A model generated the notes under the pieces. That model did no database searches, was not told the DNA's origin, and worked only from the letters and a program-made list of their open reading frames with translations. Positions 1 to 10,757 of a stretch of DNA of 64,000 nucleotides are shown piece by piece. The stretch's first letter is position 1; each line of letters starts with the position of its first letter. Source of the stretch: CALFUK01 sp964450495 (GTDB lineage: Bacteria > Bacteroidota > Bacteroidia > Chitinophagales > Saprospiraceae). The translations under genes were made by a program, and so were the position numbers. Where the stretch lies: NCBI GenBank assembly GCA_964450495.1, contig CAYVFU010000004.1:1-64000 (forward strand). The letters are read 5' to 3'.

Positions 1-163
1 CACACACTAGAGCCTCTATTAATTTAAGTTAAAAAGATAGAAATTGAGGCTAATGCCCCTCTATACATGTATCCCAATATGATTTTTGACTTAATCATCA
101 AATTAGGTTATTGATTAGAATTTGGATAACTTTACTGTACCTCGTACTTAAATTTTCACTAAC

Positions 164-3100
164 ATGCATACTAACAATGTAACATGTCTAAAGAGCAATC
201 TGTTTATTTTTATAACTACAACGTTATTTTTATTTCAATGTAGTGTTACTTTAATTGCTTCAAAAGATGTCGACAACAATGTCAACAGCCATTCAACTTT
301 ATTAATTGATTCTGACAATGACGGCATAGATGATGCTGCTGATAAAGATGATGACAATGATGGAATCACAGATGCAGACGAATCCATTTGCGGCATCGAT
401 ATTTCTGCACTGACTTACTATGGAGATGCCATAGAATCCATGGATGCAGATTCCATTATTTTAATGGAAACACCTGGATGGAGAACTTCATACGCAAACG
501 AAGTATTTTCGCTACCCTTACATCTTGAATTCAAAGCAAGCTTGGGCGAATTTAAAATGATTGGTTTCTTACCTGTGGACTCCACAGAAACTGTTGTTGG
601 ATGGAATGATGGCTCTTACAAATTATACATCCATCCAAGCAGGATATTTGGTAAACTCCCAGATGTTTGGACGTTTAATACTCTGCCACCTAACAACAGT
701 TTAGTGGTTATGGATATAGATGTCAATGGAGTATTGACAGTTGTCTCAGACGGCATTATTGTTTATACAGGATCCGCACCACTTGGTGATTATCGACTTG
801 CTGTGAGTACTTATCTTGGAGGAAGCATTGACGGTGTTGGGATTAGACATGGCAACACCCCTTGCTCTTTAATTGATATTGATTCAGATGGAGATGGCGT
901 TCCTGACAGATTGGATTTGGATAGTGATAACGACATGTGTGTGGATGCTTTTGAAGGTGCCGATGATTTTGGAATTTTTGACATGGATACTGAGGGAAGA
1001 CTTTTAGGTGCAATCAATTCAAATTCGAATAGCCCGAATTATGGTATTCCAGTACTCGCAGGAGCAGGTCAAGGTATTGGTGACAGCCAAAAAGAATATT
1101 TAATCATTCCAGATATCAGACATTGTATTTGTCTAAATAACATCAATGCAGGTGACGCAGACGCTGACCAAATTTGTGACGATGCCGACTTATGTGACGG
1201 CTTTGATGATCTGTTAATTGGGACAGCTTGTAATGATGGAGATAATTGTACGATAAATGACATATGGACAACCAATTGTGACTGTCGTGGTGTATTCTAT
1301 GATTCAGATGGAGATAATATATGTGACGTTCTGGATGCTTGTCCTGACTTTGATGATGATATAGATATTGATGATGACAATATTCCAGATTGCATAGATA
1401 CTTGTATTGATAAAGATGAAGATGGTATTTGCGATGACGTCGATACTGATGTCCTAGTCAACAACATTGATGTATTCACCACTCATCGTCGTGGATTTTA
1501 TGAAAATGCATTCACACAGGAACTTCTCTCAGATGATCCTGCAGCAGTTATTTACTACACTATAGATGGATCTGTACCTTCATCAAGCAGCACTTTATAT
1601 ACAGGACCATTCCCTATTAATTCAACAACTATTTTACGGACCATTGCGATTTCAGGATCGAACTCTTCAGAAACAGAGACGCATAGTTTTATCTTCCTTG
1701 ATGATATTATCGCAGATCCAGAATTAAAGACTTACATCACAAAACACCCACAATGGGGTCAACAATTAAAAGAAGCATTACGTGATATTCCATCTATCAG
1801 CGTTGTATCTGATAGTGCCATAAATGAGTTTAATAATGTTTCTGGATCAATGGAAATGTTGTTTCCAGATAAGGAAGACAATTTTCAATACAATTGTGGA
1901 CTAGGACATTATGGCAATGCTAGTTTGAATCTTCCAAAGCGAAATATGCGGATGTACTTTGATGAGATTTATGGCGAAAAGAATTTAAAAGAAGATGTCT
2001 TTGAAGGCTTTGCTAATGGAATAGGGGCAGCCGATAAATTTGATAAACTCGACCTGAGAAGCAGTCATGAGAGCTGGCTATGGAATAGTGCCGTTCCTGA
2101 ATTTGAAGGGCAAACCTATATTGCAACTGCATTGATGGATAATATCATGTTGCGAGGAGGCACCCCAAATCCACACAATCGTTTTGTTCATGTGTATGTA
2201 GATGGCAATTATTGGGGGCAATACGATTTGAGAGAAAAGTTCGATGACAATATGATTGCTGAATACTTAGGCGGAGATAATAGTGACTATAATTTTATTT
2301 CAGGTTCCAAGGTGACGGTCAGTGCTTTCAATCCCATCTACGGCGTAGTGAAAGACAGTATAAATAATGATTGGCAAGATTTTATAAATGCATCTTCTGA
2401 TTATGCAACATGGAAAACCATGGTTAATGAAGACTCTTTCTTTGATTTGATGATCCTCTTTATGTGGGGTTTCGCTGAAGCAGAATGGAATGCAACAGGT
2501 GCACCAAGCCTTGGTAACGAATTCGTTTTTCAAGTGAATGATGCGGACTTATTTTTCTCAAGAGGAATACCTCTATGGACCAATCGAACCTATCCACAAC
2601 ACAATGCAAATGGCCCAGGTAATATGTTTGTCAATTTGTTTAATGAAGGACATCCAGATTTCCTCACAGACTTTGCAGATCGTGTTTCGTTACTACTCCA
2701 ATTTGACGGAGAACTAACGCCCCAAACGCTAAGAAGCCATATGGATGAGTTAGCAGACATGATCGACTTGAGTATAATTGGTGAGGCTGCTAGATGGTCT
2801 AGTGAAAGCAGTGAAAACCCAACACAGTGGCAAGAGAGACTTGAGTATTTTAAAACAAATATGGTTGATATTCGAAGTGATGTTGTCATAGATCAATTGA
2901 AACACACCGGCCTTTTTCCTGTGTTTGATCCCGTAGATTTTTCACTAGCAAATGGATTAGTCCCTTCAAATTCTTCCCTGCAATTAACAAATCCCAATAC
3001 AAGTGGAGACATCTATTATACCTTGGATGGAACGGACCCTAGGCTGAATGGAGGAGCGATAAATAATTCAGCCACACTCTATCAAAATCCGATTGCTTTA

Positions 3101-5932
3101 ACGGAAGGAGCTTACCAAATAAACGCTAGAATAAAAGGAACAGAAACCACCTATCCCGAAATTAATATTGGCATCAATAAGCCAATTACTGCCTCTCGCT
3201 TATTAGGAGGATCGTTAGCTGAAGTAGCAAATGATGGTCAGATTTGGGGAATTTATATTGAAGAATTAGAAGCCGCTTATATCGCTAACAATGGTGCTAC
3301 AAACCCATGGATAGAAATAGACTTAGGCTCTTCTCAGGCGATTGATATTGTACGATTTTGGGAGCGTTCTGAATCAGCTATTATCCTAAATGCCACAAAT
3401 CCTTATGTATTTATCTCAGACACACCCTTTAGTTCCGACCTGGCGAGTGACCTCGTTGCGGATCCAAATGTTGAGACATTTATCTACCCAGGAAATGCAG
3501 CTGACGTATTTGAGATTTCAGTAAATACTCAAGGTCAGTACGTGAGAGTGATGTTCGATAAAATTAATTCATTCTTTTGTTCCGAATTAGAAATCATCCA
3601 AGTAGATATAAATAATCCTGTAACGAGAGAGGTGTGGAGTTCAATGGTTGCACAAAATTATTATATAGATCAAGACTATGACAATTTGGTCATCAATGAA
3701 ATTCATTACAATCCTTATGATGAAGTACTCTTCAATCCAAATACAAATACAACGGATACCGTCAATGGCAGAAATTTTGAATTTATCGAATTGACCAATA
3801 TAGGTAACGATCCAATTCATTTACTAGGCACAAAATTCACAAAAGGAATCCAATTCGAAATAGATGAACTGCTGGTTTTACAGCCCGATAGCTTTTTTGT
3901 TTTTGCCGAAGATCCGTTTTGGTTTGAACAAAAATATGGTATCGTACCTGATGGAAGATATTCAGGCAAACTCGATAATGGTGGAGAAAAAATTAATTTC
4001 AAAGATCCGTTTGACAACATCATTGATTCCTTAAAATATAATGATGGAGGAGATTGGCCATCCACAGCCGACAAAGGTTTCTACAGTCTTGGACTTAAAA
4101 ACCCAACCTTAGATAATGCAATTGGAATGAATTGGGGGATTCAGAGTGTGTTCACTACCCCACGCGCAGAAAACTATTTTACGGATTTTGGCCAACATAC
4201 TTATTCTGGAATAGTCATCAATGAAATACATTATAATCCATTTGATGGTTCAGATAGCTTGGGCAACGTCGTCTCAGGCACCGAGTATGAATTTATAGAA
4301 CTAAAAAACATTAGTGCTGCGCCTATCATTTTGACTGATGTCTTTTTCTCTAGAGGCATTGAATATGTATTTCCAGATAATACGATTATACCAGCAGGAG
4401 ATTTTATTGTACTCGCTGAAGATCTTGTGCATTTTCAAGAACGATATGGTTTTGCTGCGTTTGATGCCTATAGTGGTAAATTGTCAAATAGCGGAGAAGC
4501 AATCTGGCTCTCCAATCAAGAGACTGGAGCATTGTTGGATGCTGTGGAATACGACGATGCCTTACCTTGGGATTTTCAAGCAGATGGAGGACAAGTAGAT
4601 TATAGTTTGGCACTTATTGATGGTCAGGTGAACAATGACACAAGACTCAATTGGAAAGTGCAATGCCAATCCTTATATACACCAGGAGCTGATAATGATT
4701 TTGCTTGTTTCAATGGTGATGATTATTCAGGTTTGCTCATCAATGAAATTCACTATGCACCATCTGGAGGAAATAATTTTGAATTTATAGAATTGGTAAA
4801 CAGCTCGTTTAATATTATTGACCTTGAGGAAGTAATTTTGAAAACGTCAGTAACTCATGTTTTTGAACAATACTTTTTAACTCCTGGTCAATACATTGTT
4901 ATTGCAAATGATTCTGCTACCTTTCACAACACTTATGGATTCGCACCACATGCAGAGTATGTAGGTAATTTATCCAATAATGGACAATCCATAAGGTTAG
5001 AAAGTTTATTCGGTGATTTAATAGATGTTGTCAATTATACAAACACCTCCCCTTGGCCAACCGATGCCAGTCTTGGTACAAGCAGTGCTGCATTAACAAA
5101 TTGGACACTTGATAATGCTATTGGAAGTTCTTGGTGTATTCAAAATGTAGCCGCATCTCCTAAACAAGCAAATAGTTTTGACGATAGCGACAACGATGGT
5201 ATTATTGAATGCCGTGATAGCTGTCCTAGTCTTGATAACTCACTCATTGGTCAAGCATGTGATGATGGAGATCCTTGTACAATTAATGAAACTTATGATG
5301 CGAATTGTGGATGCTCAGGTGGTGTATTTCAAGATAGTGATAATGATGGTATTTGTAATGCTCTTGATCAATGTGCAGGGATTGATGATTCCTTAATTGG
5401 TCAACCATGTGATGATGGAGACGACTGTACAGTTGGTGAAATATTCAATACCAATTGTCAATGCACAGGCGGGACTACTGGGGATGCTGATAATGATGGA
5501 GTCTGTGATTCACTAGACCAATGTCCCACAATGAATGATGCATTGATTGGTCAACCTTGTGACGATGGAATTATTTGCTTTACTGGTAGCACATGGGATT
5601 CCAACTGCAATTGTACAGGTGGCCAATATGTAGATACAGATGGAGATAATGTCTGTGACCCCTTAGATCAATGTCCAGGATTTGATGATCATATTGACAC
5701 AAATAATAACTCCATACCAGATGGTTGCGAAGCATGTCAAGATCATATAGTGGAGTCTACACAACCTTTCATAAACAATAACAGACAAGCAAGTGTTTCT
5801 ATCATCACCAATGGTACTATACCTAACCATCAATCTATTGAATACACAGCTGGGAATTCTATTGAGATGATCGGTTTATTTGAGGTTAAAGTTGGTGCTG
5901 TATTTTATGCACATATTGCACCTTGTAATTAG
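164..5932 (+). CDS. Giant secreted CotH / lamin-tail-domain protein, paralogue 1
   Basis: A 1,922-residue exported protein, first of four paralogues. A hydrophobic signal-like stretch covers about residues 12-33. Visible modules in order: acidic calcium-type DSDNDG repeats (~48-78); an unrecognised segment (~80-230); further DxDxD repeats with one 50-residue cysteine repeat (~236-440); a chitobiase-C-like sandwich (YYTIDGSVP, ~460); a CotH-type kinase-like domain (~540-920, with LPKRNMRMYF at ~589 and a putative acidic pair NDAD at ~791); a second YYTLDGTDP module (~950); a discoidin/F5-8C-like domain (~1002-1146, WIEIDLGSSQAIDIVRFW); three lamin-tail domains each opening with INEIHY (~1175, 1349, 1523); three and a half cysteine repeats (~1672-1853); and the shared C-terminal domain ending IAPCN. 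CotH proteins of spore formers are atypical protein kinases; a surface kinase or matrix role here is inference. The longest paralogue, and the only one with the ~80-230 segment. Confidence 0.85.
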   Translation: MHTNNVTCLKSNLFIFITTTLFLFQCSVTLIASKDVDNNVNSHSTLLIDSDNDGIDDAADKDDDNDGITDADESICGIDISALTYYGDAIESMDADSIILMETPGWRTSYANEVFSLPLHLEFKASLGEFKMIGFLPVDSTETVVGWNDGSYKLYIHPSRIFGKLPDVWTFNTLPPNNSLVVMDIDVNGVLTVVSDGIIVYTGSAPLGDYRLAVSTYLGGSIDGVGIRHGNTPCSLIDIDSDGDGVPDRLDLDSDNDMCVDAFEGADDFGIFDMDTEGRLLGAINSNSNSPNYGIPVLAGAGQGIGDSQKEYLIIPDIRHCICLNNINAGDADADQICDDADLCDGFDDLLIGTACNDGDNCTINDIWTTNCDCRGVFYDSDGDNICDVLDACPDFDDDIDIDDDNIPDCIDTCIDKDEDGICDDVDTDVLVNNIDVFTTHRRGFYENAFTQELLSDDPAAVIYYTIDGSVPSSSSTLYTGPFPINSTTILRTIAISGSNSSETETHSFIFLDDIIADPELKTYITKHPQWGQQLKEALRDIPSISVVSDSAINEFNNVSGSMEMLFPDKEDNFQYNCGLGHYGNASLNLPKRNMRMYFDEIYGEKNLKEDVFEGFANGIGAADKFDKLDLRSSHESWLWNSAVPEFEGQTYIATALMDNIMLRGGTPNPHNRFVHVYVDGNYWGQYDLREKFDDNMIAEYLGGDNSDYNFISGSKVTVSAFNPIYGVVKDSINNDWQDFINASSDYATWKTMVNEDSFFDLMILFMWGFAEAEWNATGAPSLGNEFVFQVNDADLFFSRGIPLWTNRTYPQHNANGPGNMFVNLFNEGHPDFLTDFADRVSLLLQFDGELTPQTLRSHMDELADMIDLSIIGEAARWSSESSENPTQWQERLEYFKTNMVDIRSDVVIDQLKHTGLFPVFDPVDFSLANGLVPSNSSLQLTNPNTSGDIYYTLDGTDPRLNGGAINNSATLYQNPIALTEGAYQINARIKGTETTYPEINIGINKPITASRLLGGSLAEVANDGQIWGIYIEELEAAYIANNGATNPWIEIDLGSSQAIDIVRFWERSESAIILNATNPYVFISDTPFSSDLASDLVADPNVETFIYPGNAADVFEISVNTQGQYVRVMFDKINSFFCSELEIIQVDINNPVTREVWSSMVAQNYYIDQDYDNLVINEIHYNPYDEVLFNPNTNTTDTVNGRNFEFIELTNIGNDPIHLLGTKFTKGIQFEIDELLVLQPDSFFVFAEDPFWFEQKYGIVPDGRYSGKLDNGGEKINFKDPFDNIIDSLKYNDGGDWPSTADKGFYSLGLKNPTLDNAIGMNWGIQSVFTTPRAENYFTDFGQHTYSGIVINEIHYNPFDGSDSLGNVVSGTEYEFIELKNISAAPIILTDVFFSRGIEYVFPDNTIIPAGDFIVLAEDLVHFQERYGFAAFDAYSGKLSNSGEAIWLSNQETGALLDAVEYDDALPWDFQADGGQVDYSLALIDGQVNNDTRLNWKVQCQSLYTPGADNDFACFNGDDYSGLLINEIHYAPSGGNNFEFIELVNSSFNIIDLEEVILKTSVTHVFEQYFLTPGQYIVIANDSATFHNTYGFAPHAEYVGNLSNNGQSIRLESLFGDLIDVVNYTNTSPWPTDASLGTSSAALTNWTLDNAIGSSWCIQNVAASPKQANSFDDSDNDGIIECRDSCPSLDNSLIGQACDDGDPCTINETYDANCGCSGGVFQDSDNDGICNALDQCAGIDDSLIGQPCDDGDDCTVGEIFNTNCQCTGGTTGDADNDGVCDSLDQCPTMNDALIGQPCDDGIICFTGSTWDSNCNCTGGQYVDTDGDNVCDPLDQCPGFDDHIDTNNNSIPDGCEACQDHIVESTQPFINNNRQASVSIITNGTIPNHQSIEYTAGNSIEMIGLFEVKVGAVFYAHIAPCN
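5180..5740 (+). repeat. In-frame 150-bp cysteine/calcium-type repeat tract, paralogue 1
   Basis: Three full copies and one half copy of a 50-residue repeat. The pattern is DSDNDGxCDxxDQC, then LIGxxCDDGDxCT, then NCxCxGG. The first part resembles a thrombospondin type 3 calcium-binding repeat; the rest adds four conserved cysteines. The last full copy is a variant reading CDDGIICF.GSTWD. Confidence 0.8.
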
Positions 5933-5995
5933 TCCTAAAATCCTACAAATAATTGATATCAATCACCAATTTGTTAACAATTGCTATTATTTAAA

Positions 5996-6040
5996 GTTAA
6001 AGTAATCCATGTCATGTGGCGATAATCTAAGTTTTCGTCA
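5996..6040 (+). promoter_or_regulatory. Conserved leader/promoter-like sequence upstream of CotH paralogue 2
   Basis: The stretch beginning GTTAAAGT and containing TGTGGCGATAATCTAAG aligns without gaps to the sequence before paralogue 4 and, with a gap, to that before paralogue 3. TAAGTTTT sits where paralogue 4 has a perfect TAnnTTTG -7-like box. Confidence 0.4.
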
Positions 6041-6067
6041 TAAAATATAGAAATATTATCCTTCATC

Positions 6068-9000
6068 ATGAAGAAATTCACCTTAGTGTTATTTTGTACG
6101 TTAACGATTTCTACTCTTTACGGGCAATTATTCATTAATGAGGCCATGTCTGCTAACGAATCTACCATCCAAGATGAGGCTGGTCAATATGACGACTGGA
6201 TTGAAATATACAATGCTGGTCCAAATCCAATTGACTTACAGAATTACTTTTTAAGTGATAATGCAACAAATCCAGAAAAATGGGAGGTAACCACCTCAGT
6301 TGTTGTACCAGCTGGCGGCTATGTCATTTTTTGGGCAGACGAAGATCAACCCCAAGGACCGACGCATACAAATTTTAAATTGAATTCAAATGGGGAAACC
6401 GTTATGCTAACAAATTCAGCAGGAAGCCTCATTGATCAAATAACAATCCCTGCATTGGATGATGATAACTCTTATGGAAGAGTGACAGATGGGAGTGGTA
6501 CATTACAAGTATTTGAAATCTCAAGTCCTGATGCCTCAAATGCTACAGGATCAGGTGCGCTAACATCGCCCCTGATTACTCCGCCAACGGGAGTCTACAC
6601 GAATACTCAAACTGTAAGCATAACTGCAGATCCTGGAACAACCATTCATTATACAATCGATGGAAGTACACCTACGAATACCAGTCCTGTATATAGTGGT
6701 CCTATTTCAGTCTCTAATTCTGCTAGTGTTAGAGCAGTTGCTGTGAAAGCAGGTTTTTCTGATAGTGAAATCGCATTACATTCTTATATACTTAATCCAA
6801 CGACAGACTTGCCTATTGTGCATGTGACCATAGACCCAATGTACTTGTGGGATGATGTTGTCGGTATGCATGTTTCCGGAACAAATGGTATTCCTGGAAA
6901 CTGCTCAATGGATCCAAGAAACTGGAATCAAGATTGGGAATACCAAGCAAATGCAACGCTCTACGAGACTGATGGTACCGTAGGGTTTAGTGAAGGCGTA
7001 GGACTTTCTATTTCCGGTGGTTGTTCTAGAAATGGAGCCAAAAAATCATTTAATGTTTCATTCAAAAGCGAGTTTGGTAAAAAATCATTAGACTATAAAT
7101 TATTTGAATACCGAGATGAAACAAAGTTTCAAGGATTTAAACTTAGATCTGGTGGCAACGGTAGGGACAACTATCGGATTATGGAATCAAGCGGTCACCT
7201 ATTGATAGAAGACCAGTTGGATATTGATCATCAAGCAACGCGGCCTGTAGCCATGTACCTTAATGGTGAATATTGGGGACTTTTTTTTATTCGTGACAGG
7301 ACCAACAAAGGGTTTATTGATACTTACCACAAAAAACTTAACAAAGATAGTCTTGACCTTATAAGAATTCCAAGAGCAGATGGTACTGCCATTTGGCATT
7401 TAATTGAGCGAGTTTCCGAAGGTACAAATACTGCCTATTATGCTTTGGACGATTTTGCAAGTAATAACTCTTTAGCCAATAGCTCCAATTATGACTATGT
7501 CAAAACACAAGTTGATATAAATTCTTATTTGGATTATATTATAACTAATATTTATTATAATAATCTTGATTGGCCGGGTAACAACTTAAAGGTATGGCGT
7601 GAGCATAGCACAGAAAGTAAATGGCGATGGATTATGTTTGATAACGAAAAATTCCTAATCTTAGGTGGCGCTTCAAATACAATCTTACTCGATCAGGTAC
7701 TAAATCATCCCACCAATACAACTCAACGCAACCCTGTTGCTGCAAATCTGATCAGACAGCTAATGCAGAATCCAGAGTTTGAAGCTGAGTATATTCAACG
7801 TGCAAATACCTACATACAAACTGTTTGGGAACCATCAAGAGTAGCTTCCATATTTTTTGATTATAAAAATTTAGTAGCTAATGAGATTCAGGCAGATCAT
7901 AACAAATGGACTAGTGCTTGGGATTTTGCAACTTGGGATGCTAGAGTTGACGAAATTAACGATTACTTCGTAGATAGGCCTGATTATTATCGAACGATGG
8001 TTGACAATGTCTTAGCTGTTTCTGGAAGAGTTGATGTGACGTTTAATGTCAATGCAAATACCAATGGCTCTGTTAAACTCCATAGTAATTATTTTCAAAT
8101 ACCTGCTAGTTATACAGGCACCTATCACGCAGATGTGCCCTTTGAAATTCATGCGATTCCAAATCCAGGCTATCGATTTAGTCATTGGCAAGAAACAGGA
8201 AGTACAGATGCAACTCTGTACCAGTCGTTTACTTCAAATACAACACTAACACCAGTATTTGTCCCGTCCCTAGACTTAGTGATCAATGAGATTCATTACA
8301 ATCCAAATGGCAGTAGTGAAGCAGCCGAGTTCGTCGAGATATACAATCCAGATTCCAATGCAAAGCCGTTACATCTCTTTGAATTTGGAGAAGGCATCTG
8401 TTTTGAATTTCCTGAAGGAGCCACCATTGGTCCAGGCGAGTATATCGTGATCGCTAATGATGCTAGCCTATATGAAGGCAATGGCTATCAGGTTTTTGAA
8501 TATGACTTTAGTAATCTGGATAACGATGGTGAACACCTCAGTTTGATCAATAGAAATAATCAGGTCATCGATTCCTTAACATACAACGATGGAGGAGATT
8601 GGATCGGTGTTGCAGATGGAGGCTTTTACAGCCTAGCATTACTTAATCATCCCTTAGATAATGCTTTAGCTTCATCATGGGATGTCCAGTCAGTCTATAT
8701 CACACCTGGAGCAGCAAATCAGTTTTTACCATTTGATACATATCATACTCCATCAGATGTGGTGATCAATGAGATACATTATCATCCGTTTATATCTATC
8801 ACACCAGCAGGAGATACCATCTCAAGTAAGAATTACGAATTTATAGAAATAAAGAACTTAACTGGAAGTCCAGTCAGTCTGAATGGTGTTGCTTTTTCTA
8901 GAGGAATTACATACGAGTTTCCTACAGGTTCTGTTTTACCAGCAAATGGCTTTATCGTTCTTGCAGAAGATTCCTTAGAATACATAGACAGATACGGACA

Positions 9001-10624
9001 TGCTCCCTTTGGAATCTATGAAGGTAAATTGTCTAACAGTGGTGAAATGATCTGGTTGTCTGATCAAACTGGTCAATTACTAGATGCCGTCAGATATGAT
9101 GATGTGTTCCCTTGGAATGCACAAGCTGATGGTGGACTTGTCGATTATAGTCTGGCATTGGTTGATGGCGATTTTACTAATGACAGCTACCTTAATTGGA
9201 CTATTCAGTGCAACCTCTTGCATACTCCTGGTACAGTAAATGATCTTGGTTGTTTTACAGGTATCGATTATAGTGGCTTGACAATTAATGAAATTGATTA
9301 TTTACCTAACGGAACCAACGCTTTAGAATTTTTGGAAATAATAAACAACGGATTTCTTCCTGTCGATTTAGAAGCATTACATTTTTCCACTGGGATTAAT
9401 TATGAGTTCAATGGTGGCATCCTTTTACCAGGTCAATTTTATCTTATTGCAAGAGATTCTACCCTATTTGAAAACACCTATAATGTCTCAGTTGATGGCG
9501 AATGGTTAGGAGGACTCAGTAGTAATGGGGAGACAATTATCTTATCAGATTTCTTTGGAAATGCGATTGACATTGTGTCTTACGGAACCTCTGCACTATG
9601 GACAAATGAACCAGCTCAAGGAATAAAAAGCCTTGCTTTGATTGATCCAAATCTAGACAATAATGACGGATCTAATTGGTGTGTACAACAACCAAATCGG
9701 ACTCCAAAAACACCAAATATTTTCTCTGATACAGATAACGACAATATTCTTGATTGTATAGATTCTTGTCCAACACTTGATGATTCATTAATTGGTACAA
9801 CTTGTGATGATGGTGATTTATGTACGACAGGTGAAAAATGGGATTCAAATTGTAATTGCTCTGGTGGTACATTTCAAGATACCGATAATGACGGTGTATG
9901 TGATGCAGAAGATCAGTGTAGTGGCATCAATGATGGTTTGATTGGCACTGCTTGCGATGACGGAGATCCGTGTACAGTAAATGAAGTCTTTGACACAAAT
10001 TGCCAGTGTTCTGGAGGAGTCTATACTGACAGTGATAATGATGGCACTTGTGATGGTTTGGACCAATGCCCCAGTTTTAATGACAATTTAATTGGTCAGT
10101 CTTGTAATGATAATGACCCATGTACAACAAATGATGTATACAATACTAGTTGTAATTGTACTGGCACTGCCGCTACTGATTCTGACGGAGATGGCATTTG
10201 TGACGCAACAGACCAGTGTCCTAATTTTAATAACAATCTGATAGGAACACCATGTGATGATGGGATAATCTGCTTTGTCGGAAGTACTTGGGATTCTAAT
10301 TGCAATTGCACAGGTGGTGCTTATGTTGATTCAGATGGTGATAATGTATGTGATCCATTAGATGCATGTCCAGGCTTTGACGACAACATAGATTCAAATA
10401 ATAATGGTATACCAGATAGTTGTGAAGGATGTGTGGACTATATAACAGAAACGTCTAATTCTTTAATATCTCAAGATAGGTCAGCCAATATCAGTATTCA
10501 ATCAAATGGGCGAGTCTTGATTGGAGACATAGAATATCACGCTGGAGATGAGGTCATTTTAACAAGTGGTTTCGAAGTAAAATCTGGTGCTGTGTTTCAT
10601 GCATTTATCGCACCATGCAACTAG
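6068..10624 (+). CDS. Giant secreted CotH / lamin-tail-domain protein, paralogue 2
   Basis: A 1,518-residue exported protein. The signal peptide ends near LYG-QLFINE (~residue 20) and a lamin-tail domain follows at once (INEAMSANES, DDWIEIYN). Then a chitobiase-C-like module (IHYTIDGSTPTNTSPVY, ~195-215), a CotH-type domain (~248-645; NGAKKSFNVSFKSEFG, acidic pair in FDNE at ~523), an InlB-repeat-like beta module (~658-734; GYRFSHWQETGS) absent from the other paralogues, three more lamin-tail domains (~737, 897, 1070), four and a half 50-residue cysteine/calcium-type repeats (~1220-1453), and the common C-terminal domain ending IAPCN. It lies 135 bp after paralogue 1 and 133 bp before paralogue 3, preceded by sequence related to that upstream of paralogues 3 and 4. 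Probably an outer-surface or matrix protein; kinase activity of the CotH domain is untested inference. Confidence 0.85.
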   Translation: MKKFTLVLFCTLTISTLYGQLFINEAMSANESTIQDEAGQYDDWIEIYNAGPNPIDLQNYFLSDNATNPEKWEVTTSVVVPAGGYVIFWADEDQPQGPTHTNFKLNSNGETVMLTNSAGSLIDQITIPALDDDNSYGRVTDGSGTLQVFEISSPDASNATGSGALTSPLITPPTGVYTNTQTVSITADPGTTIHYTIDGSTPTNTSPVYSGPISVSNSASVRAVAVKAGFSDSEIALHSYILNPTTDLPIVHVTIDPMYLWDDVVGMHVSGTNGIPGNCSMDPRNWNQDWEYQANATLYETDGTVGFSEGVGLSISGGCSRNGAKKSFNVSFKSEFGKKSLDYKLFEYRDETKFQGFKLRSGGNGRDNYRIMESSGHLLIEDQLDIDHQATRPVAMYLNGEYWGLFFIRDRTNKGFIDTYHKKLNKDSLDLIRIPRADGTAIWHLIERVSEGTNTAYYALDDFASNNSLANSSNYDYVKTQVDINSYLDYIITNIYYNNLDWPGNNLKVWREHSTESKWRWIMFDNEKFLILGGASNTILLDQVLNHPTNTTQRNPVAANLIRQLMQNPEFEAEYIQRANTYIQTVWEPSRVASIFFDYKNLVANEIQADHNKWTSAWDFATWDARVDEINDYFVDRPDYYRTMVDNVLAVSGRVDVTFNVNANTNGSVKLHSNYFQIPASYTGTYHADVPFEIHAIPNPGYRFSHWQETGSTDATLYQSFTSNTTLTPVFVPSLDLVINEIHYNPNGSSEAAEFVEIYNPDSNAKPLHLFEFGEGICFEFPEGATIGPGEYIVIANDASLYEGNGYQVFEYDFSNLDNDGEHLSLINRNNQVIDSLTYNDGGDWIGVADGGFYSLALLNHPLDNALASSWDVQSVYITPGAANQFLPFDTYHTPSDVVINEIHYHPFISITPAGDTISSKNYEFIEIKNLTGSPVSLNGVAFSRGITYEFPTGSVLPANGFIVLAEDSLEYIDRYGHAPFGIYEGKLSNSGEMIWLSDQTGQLLDAVRYDDVFPWNAQADGGLVDYSLALVDGDFTNDSYLNWTIQCNLLHTPGTVNDLGCFTGIDYSGLTINEIDYLPNGTNALEFLEIINNGFLPVDLEALHFSTGINYEFNGGILLPGQFYLIARDSTLFENTYNVSVDGEWLGGLSSNGETIILSDFFGNAIDIVSYGTSALWTNEPAQGIKSLALIDPNLDNNDGSNWCVQQPNRTPKTPNIFSDTDNDNILDCIDSCPTLDDSLIGTTCDDGDLCTTGEKWDSNCNCSGGTFQDTDNDGVCDAEDQCSGINDGLIGTACDDGDPCTVNEVFDTNCQCSGGVYTDSDNDGTCDGLDQCPSFNDNLIGQSCNDNDPCTTNDVYNTSCNCTGTAATDSDGDGICDATDQCPNFNNNLIGTPCDDGIICFVGSTWDSNCNCTGGAYVDSDGDNVCDPLDACPGFDDNIDSNNNGIPDSCEGCVDYITETSNSLISQDRSANISIQSNGRVLIGDIEYHAGDEVILTSGFEVKSGAVFHAFIAPCN
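9726..10430 (+). repeat. In-frame 150-bp cysteine/calcium-type repeat tract, paralogue 2
   Basis: Four full copies and a terminal half copy (DSDGDNVCDPLDACPGFDD, then DSNNNGIPDSCEGC) of the 50-residue repeat, immediately before the shared C-terminal domain. The fourth copy is the CDDGIICF variant seen at the same position in paralogues 1 and 3. Confidence 0.8.
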
Positions 10625-10704
10625 GTCAGAAATCTGACAATTGAGTACAATAAAAGCTCAAAATAATTACAATAGTTAAATTTTCCCTTTTACCAATGCA
10701 TATA

Positions 10705-10731
10705 GTGTGGCAATAGGCTAATTTTACGTCA
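10705..10731 (+). promoter_or_regulatory. Conserved leader/promoter-like sequence upstream of CotH paralogue 3
   Basis: TGTGGCAATAGGCTAATTTT followed by ACGTCA matches the equivalent sequence before paralogue 2, including the trailing CGTCA. TAATTTTA occupies the -7-like position. Confidence 0.4.
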
Positions 10732-10757
10732 CAATTTGAGAAACGCATACCATTTTC

